A stretch of 7,991 nt of DNA from Verrucomicrobiales bacterium (lineage in GTDB: Bacteria; Verrucomicrobiota; Verrucomicrobiia; Verrucomicrobiales; DEV007), in assembly GCA_017991025.1 (NCBI GenBank), contig JAGNMT010000141.1, positions 1 to 7,991 on the forward strand. Direction: 5' to 3'. A model generated the notes under the pieces. The model did no database searches, was not told the DNA's origin, and worked only from the letters and a program-made list of their open reading frames with translations. Positions 1 through 5,563 of the stretch are shown here, one piece after another. Position numbers and translations under genes: made by a program. Every line of letters begins with the position of its first letter. Within the stretch, counting starts at the first letter, position 1.

Positions 1-1088
1 AGATTGATCACGTTATCGGGCTTTGGATCAATCCGAAATTCGGAGGGGAAAAAATCCTCGTAGACGAACGCGTCACTGAGCCGGTTGATGTCGAAGTCGA
101 GATAGAATGTCTCATCGTCAGAGCCGGGGAAGTAAACCCGATGCTGTAGATTCATCCGGTAACGGCTCGAAGTAACGCCATTTTTCTGATCGACCCCGTT
201 AAAACGCATCTGCGGGTTGGCGTCTTCGGCGTAATAGAGATTGAGGCCACCGATGTTGTCGTTATCTTCGAATTTACGACTCGAAAACTCGACGCCACCC
301 GCCAGACCTCGTTCACTGCGGATATCAAGATGGGCCTTCGCAAGGGTGTTTTCGCCGACCATAAATCCATACTGGTTCAGCAGAAACCCGCCCCAGGCGG
401 AATTCCATCCCGGAGTAAAGTAATAGCCGAGTTCATCGTCGAGCGGCTGAACAAAATACGGGAACCAGAACAAGGGAGTATTGCCCACGTAAAGCTTTGC
501 CCCGTGCATGATGATCTTGTCGTCCGGATAGACCTCGAGTTTCTTCACACGGACCCGGAAATTCGGGTTTTCGGAGTCGTGTGTCGTGAAGGTGGAGTCG
601 AGCAGCGTAATGGGCCCTTCGGTTCCTTCATCCGGACGAACTATGTTGTCGGAAGTGTAATAGATCGGCTCCAGAGCACTCTTGAGGTCGCTCGTTGTCA
701 TCTCACCCGTATTGATGTTGTAGATGATTTCCTGAGCTTCAACGACCTGACCATCCTTGAAGATCCGCACATCGTCCCGGGCAAAGATTTTGCCACTGGA
801 CTGGTGGTATTCGACCTGGTCGGCATAGATGGTAACATCGCCATACTTCACAACCACATCGCCATGAGCCTTGGCAATGCCCAGGTTTTGATCGTAATCG
901 CTGAAATCGCTCTGGATGTCGAGGTCTTGCGTTTTTGCGGAGGCGCGACTGCCGAAGTTCAGGCCTCCTTCCTGAGCGGAAATCAGTGAGTTCACGAATA
1001 GCAGAGCACCCGCAAAAAACCAAATGGCCACGGACCCCCGGCACCAATTGGTGATCGATTTTTTGGAGCTGTTTCCTAAGCGGATCAA
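1..1088 (-). CDS. lptD: LPS-assembly protein LptD (OstA/Imp family), partial, C-terminus beyond left edge
   Basis: LptD is the outer-membrane beta-barrel that, with a lipoprotein partner, inserts lipopolysaccharide into the outer leaflet. The reverse-strand frame reads 362 codons without a stop to the window edge. From a TTG at 1088-1086 it shows a basic n-region, a hydrophobic core (about residues 20-38, including AIWFFAGALLF) and a likely signal-peptidase site after ISA (residue 38). Residues about 70-135 form an OstA/LptA-type beta-jellyroll (GDVVVKYGDVTIYADQVEY, then IFARDDVRIFKDG). Residues about 177-217 carry the typical LptD transition into the barrel (VKKLEVYPDDKIIMHGAKLY, TPLFWFPYF), followed by alternating barrel-like strands. 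Family members are usually some 700-900 residues, so more than half is probably missing. The start is uncertain: no ATG exists before the signal peptide, an in-frame TAA lies at 1106-1104, and GTG at 1031-1029 is the alternative. Family assignment is secure; the exact start is not. Confidence 0.9.
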   Translation of the reverse strand, partial: MIRLGNSSKKSITNWCRGSVAIWFFAGALLFVNSLISAQEGGLNFGSRASAKTQDLDIQSDFSDYDQNLGIAKAHGDVVVKYGDVTIYADQVEYHQSSGKIFARDDVRIFKDGQVVEAQEIIYNINTGEMTTSDLKSALEPIYYTSDNIVRPDEGTEGPITLLDSTFTTHDSENPNFRVRVKKLEVYPDDKIIMHGAKLYVGNTPLFWFPYFVQPLDDELGYYFTPGWNSAWGGFLLNQYGFMVGENTLAKAHLDIRSERGLAGGVEFSSRKFEDNDNIGGLNLYYAEDANPQMRFNGVDQKNGVTSSRYRMNLQHRVYFPGSDDETFYLDFDINRLSDAFVYEDFFPSEFRIDPKPDNVIN

Positions 1089-1103
1089 AGTCTTCAGGCG
1101 CGG

Positions 1104-1145
1104 TTAAAGTGCATGGGGCGTGAACACCACGACACAAGTTACCAT
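1104..1145 (-). other. Possible 13-codon upstream reading frame in the lptD leader
   Basis: An ATG at 1145-1143 opens a 13-codon frame (MVTCVVVFTPHAL) that ends at TAA 1106-1104, 15 bases before the proposed TTG start of lptD and in the same frame. AGGAG lies upstream of the ATG at only 3 bases' distance, which is short for a normal ribosome binding site but is the clearest such motif before any start in this window. It may be a short leader peptide that couples ribosomes to the lptD start, or chance. There is no protein-family support. Confidence 0.2.
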
Positions 1146-1199
1146 TTACTCCTATATCCCCAAAAGACCAACAAAAACTTCGGAATTACCATCATTTAT

Positions 1200-2006
1200 T
1201 TAGGATATCTTAAGCTTCTCTCGTCTTCGCGAGGTTCTTACGCAAACCCCCTTTTTCGACTTTTCGCGGAAAAATTGGTAGAACTTCTGTAGCGGCTTAG
1301 AAAGCGCTTGATCGCCGACTTCCTGCAGAATCGATTCGAGGGTTCTGGGGCTGTGGTATATCTCCCTAAATGCTGATTTGATCTCCTTGCGATCCTCGGG
1401 GGAGTAACCGGCCCTTTTTAAGCCGACGACATTAATGCCGACCACCGTATTGATGTCGGCGCCGACAACAAAGGGGGGGAGGTCCTGTGAAAATCCCGAA
1501 TTTCCCTGACACATGACGTGATCTCCAATCCTGACGAACTGGTGAAAGGCCGAGCCGCCCCCGATAAAACATTGGTTTCCGAGAATCACGTGGCCTCCAA
1601 GGAGAACATTGTTGGCAAGGGTGTTCTCGTTCCCGACAATGGAGTCGTGACCAATGTGCGATCCTGCCATGAGATAATTGCCGTCACCCACGATGGTATT
1701 TCCTCCCTCCGTTACACTGCGGTGAAAGGTGACATATTCACGCAGGACGTTTCGTTCTCCCAAGATAGTCCCTGATGGAATTCGCGGATCAAAACCCCGA
1801 AATTGCGGGTCTGAGCCGATAATGGATCCGGCGCCAACAAAGGTGCCGGTGCCGATTCGCGAGCCTGCCCGAACTTGGACGGCACCTTCAATCACGCAAT
1901 GGTCTCCAATTTCGGTATCCTTCTCAATAATCGCGAAAGGGCCAATACTCACCTCGACACCGATGATTGCTTTGGGTGAGACGATGGCGGAGGGATGAAT
2001 GGACAT
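1200..2006 (-). CDS. lpxA: Acyl-ACP--UDP-N-acetylglucosamine O-acyltransferase LpxA
   Basis: LpxA catalyses the first step of lipid A synthesis in the cytoplasm, moving a 3-hydroxyacyl chain from acyl carrier protein to the 3-OH of UDP-GlcNAc. The 268-residue protein is slightly longer than E. coli LpxA (262). Residues 1-190 are hexapeptide repeats of the left-handed beta-helix fold (for example IGPFAII, IGDHCVI, IGTGTFV). The active-site segment GSHIGHDSIVGN contains His117 and His120; His120 corresponds to catalytic His125 of E. coli. His139 (GGHV) and His155 (FHQF) match E. coli His144 and His160, and GLKRAG at 195-200 contains the conserved Arg. Gly168 aligns with the E. coli acyl-length residue Gly173. 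The helical C-terminal domain ends in an unusual basic tail (residues 249-268). ATG fits the family N-terminus but has no visible Shine-Dalgarno. It lies 40 bases after radC and 111 before lptD on the same strand. Confidence 0.96.
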   Translation of the reverse strand: MSIHPSAIVSPKAIIGVEVSIGPFAIIEKDTEIGDHCVIEGAVQVRAGSRIGTGTFVGAGSIIGSDPQFRGFDPRIPSGTILGERNVLREYVTFHRSVTEGGNTIVGDGNYLMAGSHIGHDSIVGNENTLANNVLLGGHVILGNQCFIGGGSAFHQFVRIGDHVMCQGNSGFSQDLPPFVVGADINTVVGINVVGLKRAGYSPEDRKEIKSAFREIYHSPRTLESILQEVGDQALSKPLQKFYQFFREKSKKGVCVRTSRRREKLKIS

Positions 2007-2046
2007 GTCGGTGGCAAGGGGATTTCTCGGAAGGGGGATTTGGGTG

Positions 2047-2736
2047 TCAAATTAGCCCCGCCTCACGAAAACTAAAGTAGGGATCCCCGGCATGTCGAGA
2101 TTGGCAGCCGACGATGATATGGTCGGTGAATTCAACGCCGATAGCCAGACAGGCGGTCTTGAGGCGTCGGGTTACTTCGTGATCTGCGTTACTGGGGGAC
2201 GGATCTCCTGAAGGATGGTTGTGGACAAGGACGATAGAATTAGCCCCGTGACTGATCGCTTTGCGGAGGATTTCCGAGGGGTTGGCGAAGGACTCATTTC
2301 CCGTTCCCCGGAAAACTTCGCCGAGGTGGATGAGTCGCTTTCTATGGTTGAGAAGAATTACGCGGACCGACTCCTGCGCCAGCATCTGCATTTCCGGCCC
2401 GACCAGGGCAAAAACATCTTCGGGGGAGGTGATCGACCGATCACTGAATGGCTCGTGGGCAAGGCGTCGACCGAATTCGAACACCGCGGAAAGCTGCGCT
2501 GCCTTTGCCGGTCCTATTCCCGGAATCTGTTGTAGTTCCTGGATGGACGCTCTGGAGAGGTTTCTAAGACTGCCGAAGCGCGAGATCATTTCCCGACCCA
2601 ATTCAATCGCGCTGACTCCGGCACGGCCTGTGCTAAAAAAGAGGGCAAGAATCTCGGAGTCGCTAAGCGCCGAAGGTCCCCGGTCGAAAAGTTTCTCCCT
2701 CGGGCGCTCGTCCTCAGGAATGTGTTTTATCAACAT
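2047..2736 (-). CDS. radC: RadC family protein (JAB/MPN metalloprotein domain)
   Basis: RadC-family proteins are widespread JAMM-fold proteins whose cellular role is still unsettled; the early DNA-repair assignment in E. coli has been questioned. From the ATG at 2736 the protein has 229 residues, close to the family norm, and opens with the diagnostic stretch LIKHIPEDERPREKL. The N-terminal part has a helix-hairpin-helix (LQQIPGIGPAKAAQL, about residues 68-82). The C-terminal part is the JAB/MPN domain with an upstream Glu (HLGEVFRGT) and the zinc-binding motif HNHPSGDPSPSNAD (His172, His174, Asp185). All expected metal ligands are present. An in-frame TTG at 2778-2776 would add 14 Arg-rich residues and is preceded by GGAAAAG. 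I prefer the ATG because the homologous N-terminus begins there. The gene is divergent from mnmE and 40 bases upstream of lpxA, possibly co-transcribed. Confidence 0.95.
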   Translation of the reverse strand: MLIKHIPEDERPREKLFDRGPSALSDSEILALFFSTGRAGVSAIELGREMISRFGSLRNLSRASIQELQQIPGIGPAKAAQLSAVFEFGRRLAHEPFSDRSITSPEDVFALVGPEMQMLAQESVRVILLNHRKRLIHLGEVFRGTGNESFANPSEILRKAISHGANSIVLVHNHPSGDPSPSNADHEVTRRLKTACLAIGVEFTDHIIVGCQSRHAGDPYFSFREAGLI

Positions 2737-2837
2737 GACGAATGAGCTGATCCTGCGACGACTTTCCTCTGGAATCAATTACTTTTCCGGCTTGCGTCGC
2801 TTTCTATTGTTCCCGACACTCCGAAGTCTCCCTACCC

Positions 2838-4181
2838 ATGCATCGTTCCACTATTGCCGCCATCGCCACACCTCCCGGAACGGGTGCCGTGTCGCTGATC
2901 CGCTTGAGTGGGCCGGATGCCACCCTGATTGCCAGTTTGGTTTTTCGTGGAAAACCCGCTTCTGGCTGGCCGCCGCGGACTCAACTTTTCGGACGCATTG
3001 TGGGTTCTGATGGCGTTATGATAGATGAGGTTCTTTTGACACGTTTCCCCGGACCTCACAGCTTTACCGGCGAGGATGTTGTTGAAATTGCCTGCCATGG
3101 AGGAGTCATCGTAACCCGGAGAGTACTCGATACCCTGCTCGCTGCCGGTGCCGAATCCGCCCTGCCGGGGGAGTTTTCAGAGCGGGCTTTTCTCAATGGG
3201 AAAATGGACCTGACGCAGGCGGAGGCGATCATGGATCTTATCTCGGCCCAGACCGATCTGGCGATGAAAGCGGCGGGAGAGCAGTTGAGCGGGCGTCTTG
3301 GCAAAGCCATTGAGGCGATCAGGCTCGATGTGGTCGGACTTCTCGCGCATGTGGAGGCCTATATTGACTTCCCCGAAGAGGACATCGACCCGGATTCCAA
3401 CGCGACTTTGGTCGCTCGCTGCGATGGAATTATTTCCGGTGTGGACGCCCTTCTTGCGACAGCAGATCAGGGACGCATACTTCGTGAGGGAATTCGTACG
3501 GTCATCTGCGGCGCTCCTAATGCGGGTAAATCGAGTCTCCTGAACTGTTTGCTCGGCTTTGATCGGGCCATCGTTAATGCTGCCGCCGGAACGACCCGGG
3601 ATACGATTGAGGAGTTCATTAATCTTCGTGGGATTCCACTTCGCCTGGTCGATACGGCGGGAATCCGGGACGGGCGCGAAGCCGTCGAACGGGACGGGAT
3701 AGCCCGGAGCCGGACTCAGATTGAAAGGGCAGAATTGGTTCTTCTGGTGATCGACGTCAGCGTCGGAGCTGATCAAATTGCGCTGATATCCGTTCCTGAG
3801 AAAACAAAGGTGGTTCGCATTCTCAATAAGTCAGATCTCGCCCCGCACCCCGATTGGCTTGGTGATACCGGGTTTCCGGTTTCCTGCCTTGATGAGGCGT
3901 CGGTGGAATCGTTACGCGAGTTTCTTTTTCGGCGAATCACTGAAGGGACGACACTGAGCTCCGCCAGCCTTGTAGCAATCAATGCCCGCCACCAGCATTG
4001 CCTGAATCGCGCCAGGGTAGATCTGATGAAAGCCAGGGAGCTGATGATGGCGGGAGAGTCTCCCGAGTTTGTGGCGGTGGATTTGCGCGCGGCTCTCGAA
4101 TCGGTAGGGGATGTGATCGGACGAACCGATATTGAAGAGATACTTGGCGAGATTTTCAGTCAGTTCTGCATCGGGAAATAA
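2838..4181 (+). CDS. mnmE: tRNA uridine-5-carboxymethylaminomethyl modification GTPase MnmE (TrmE)
   Basis: MnmE is a cytoplasmic GTPase that, with MnmG, builds the cmnm5/nm5 modification on U34 of tRNAs reading split codon boxes. The 447-residue protein has the normal length. Residues 1-120 form the formyl-tetrahydrofolate-binding N-domain (AIATPPGTGAVSLIRLSG, then GEDVVEIACHGG and PGEFSERAFLNGKMDL). A helical domain flanks the inserted G domain. The G motifs are complete: G1 GAPNAGKSS (225-233), G2 TTRDT (252-256), G3 DTAG (272-275) and G4 NKSD (330-333). The C-terminus is FCIGK, with the conserved Cys444 of the CxGK motif. The ATG fits the family N-terminus, although the upstream CCGAAGTCTCCCTACCC has no clear ribosome binding site. 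MnmG is not in the window. The gene stands alone on the plus strand, convergent with the DUF1501 gene. Confidence 0.98.
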   Translation: MHRSTIAAIATPPGTGAVSLIRLSGPDATLIASLVFRGKPASGWPPRTQLFGRIVGSDGVMIDEVLLTRFPGPHSFTGEDVVEIACHGGVIVTRRVLDTLLAAGAESALPGEFSERAFLNGKMDLTQAEAIMDLISAQTDLAMKAAGEQLSGRLGKAIEAIRLDVVGLLAHVEAYIDFPEEDIDPDSNATLVARCDGIISGVDALLATADQGRILREGIRTVICGAPNAGKSSLLNCLLGFDRAIVNAAAGTTRDTIEEFINLRGIPLRLVDTAGIRDGREAVERDGIARSRTQIERAELVLLVIDVSVGADQIALISVPEKTKVVRILNKSDLAPHPDWLGDTGFPVSCLDEASVESLREFLFRRITEGTTLSSASLVAINARHQHCLNRARVDLMKARELMMAGESPEFVAVDLRAALESVGDVIGRTDIEEILGEIFSQFCIGK

Positions 4182-4196
4182 CTCCTGAAAACCAAA

Positions 4197-4226
4197 AAGC
4201 GCCGACTCCCGGGGAAATCGACGCTT
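4197..4226. terminator. Candidate bidirectional intrinsic terminator between convergent genes
   Basis: AAGCG(C)CGA at 4197-4205 pairs with TCG(A)CGCTT at 4218-4226, giving an eight-pair stem with one C-A mismatch and a 12-base loop. On the minus strand the stem runs straight into TTTTT (4198-4194), a good tract for ending the DUF1501 transcript, whose stop codon is at 4254. On the plus strand the following TTCTTC is a weaker T-tract for mnmE, whose stop is at 4181. The position between two convergent stops supports the call. Confidence 0.7.
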
Positions 4227-4253
4227 CTTCTGGAAAACAGTAACCACCCGGGA

Positions 4254-5519
4254 TCAGGCGTACACGGCCGTCACCGGCACTCCTTTGTCTGCGAAGGTAA
4301 AGGGTCTTTGTGTTGGCGAGTATACGATCTCTTCCTGATTGAGTCCGAGGCCGTGCCCAATCGTGGCCAGAAAATCCTCGGGCTTGACCGGGTTGAGCTT
4401 TACTTTCTTGCCGACACCATCTGTTTCACCATAGACGGTGCCACCCTTGATGCCGCCACCGGCAAGGATGCATGAGTAGGCAGTGGGGTAGTGATCGCGT
4501 CCCGCGTTCATATTGATGTCGGGGGTCCGTCCGAATTCCGTGCCGATCGCCACAAGAGTTGATTCTAAAAGGCCCCGGGCCTGAAGATCCTTCAGTAAAG
4601 TCGCTACCGCCATGTCGAGTTCCGGGAGTTTTGTTGCTGTACCGTTGGCAACATCGACGTGCATGTCCCAGCCGCCCGAGACAATCTCAATGACACGAAC
4701 ACCGCTTTCCACAAGCTTGCGCGCGAGCAGGCACCCCTGACCGATCTGGCTGGTGCCATATTCAGCGCTGTTTGCTTCGTTTGAAATATCGAAGGCTGAG
4801 AGAGCGTCACTTTTCAGGAGACGATTTGCCTGATTGTAATACTCGACATAGGACTTTGGCCCGGTGTATTTGAACTTATCAACGAACTGCTTGCCGAGCT
4901 TTTGCGCCATTTGCATGCGGCGGTCAAACCGGTCTCCCTCGACTATGAGGGTCGTATTCGGCACTCCTCCCGAAGGGTTTGCAATCGGCAGGGGACTCAG
5001 CGAGGGGTCCATGAAGCCCGCGTTGGAGGTGCTTTCTCCAATCAGGACGCTGTCAGGGAGGATCTCGCCCCGCTTACCGAGAAGGGTTTCGGCCCAGGGG
5101 CCCATTGTCGGGTGCACGATCGTGGCCCGTTTCTCGTAGCCCGTCCGCATGATGTACTGACCCTGTTCGTGGGCTCCGTTGGTGGACATCATGGAGTTGA
5201 TCACGGCAATCTTATCCGCCTGTTTGGCAAGCTCCTTGAGGTGCATGCCGAATTTCATATTATCAACCGCCGTATCCAGGATCTCGGTGCCTCCCATGAC
5301 GTCACTGCTCTTTTTGGGATCAAATGTGTCGAGGTGAGTCATGCCTCCGGAGAGGAAGATATAGATGAGATTCTTAGCTTTCGCCCCGTCCTGCGCCTGA
5401 AAACTTCGGGGCAGAAAAGGGACGCTAAGGCTGACTCCGAAAGTGAGCTTGGCCGTCATTTCCATGAAATAACGGCGGCTGAATGGATCTTTTCCGGCGA
5501 GATCGGCAATGTGGTTCAT
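4254..5519 (-). CDS. DUF1501 domain-containing exported protein
   Basis: DUF1501 (PF07394) proteins are numerous in Verrucomicrobiota and Planctomycetota and are related to the alkaline phosphatase/sulfatase fold; no reaction is firmly assigned. This one has 421 residues. The N-terminus carries FSRRYFMEM (residues 13-21), a twin-arginine-like motif, then a moderately hydrophobic stretch (about 25-40) ending near FQAQ, so folded export by Tat is likely. Family motifs appear in order: LSGGMTHLDTFDPK (56-69), NGAHEQGQYIMRTG (114-127), GGWDMH (282-287, usually GGWDTH), GTEFGRTP (326-333) and GRDHYPTAYSCILAGGGIKGG (340-360), which contain the candidate metal-binding His and Asp residues. The gene starts 44 bases after the stop of the DUF1549/DUF1553 gene on the same strand, the usual partner, so the two are probably co-transcribed and act together outside the cytoplasm. 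No Shine-Dalgarno is visible (TAACTCTCTCTATC before ATG). The substrate cannot be inferred. Confidence 0.93.
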   Translation of the reverse strand: MNHIADLAGKDPFSRRYFMEMTAKLTFGVSLSVPFLPRSFQAQDGAKAKNLIYIFLSGGMTHLDTFDPKKSSDVMGGTEILDTAVDNMKFGMHLKELAKQADKIAVINSMMSTNGAHEQGQYIMRTGYEKRATIVHPTMGPWAETLLGKRGEILPDSVLIGESTSNAGFMDPSLSPLPIANPSGGVPNTTLIVEGDRFDRRMQMAQKLGKQFVDKFKYTGPKSYVEYYNQANRLLKSDALSAFDISNEANSAEYGTSQIGQGCLLARKLVESGVRVIEIVSGGWDMHVDVANGTATKLPELDMAVATLLKDLQARGLLESTLVAIGTEFGRTPDINMNAGRDHYPTAYSCILAGGGIKGGTVYGETDGVGKKVKLNPVKPEDFLATIGHGLGLNQEEIVYSPTQRPFTFADKGVPVTAVYA

Positions 5520-5563
5520 GATAGAGAGAGTTACGGGAGTGAGGTAGTTTTCGCGGCGGAGAA

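Noticed and set aside
330..989. Plus-strand open frame of 219 codons opposite lptD
   Set aside because: The minus-strand frame gives a continuous LptD sequence with signal peptide, OstA domain and barrel start; the plus-strand product is a reverse-complement echo of it.
739..1137. Minus-strand 132-codon frame over the lptD start region
   Set aside because: It is out of frame with LptD by one base; its product is Arg/Cys-rich with no hydrophobic signal, while the LptD frame over the same bases is convincing.
2737..2837. Divergent promoter region between radC and mnmE
   Set aside because: Some promoter must lie here, but I found no pair of -35/-10 boxes with acceptable spacing on either strand (for example TTACTT and TATTGT are 20 bases apart), so none is called.
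2261..3010. Plus-strand open frame of 249 codons spanning radC and the start of mnmE
   Set aside because: It is antisense to radC and then out of frame with mnmE; both real genes have complete motifs, and this product is low-complexity Arg/Ser-rich.
3177..3776. Minus-strand open frame of 199 codons inside mnmE
   Set aside because: It is antisense to the intact MnmE helical and GTPase domains and has no recognisable domain.
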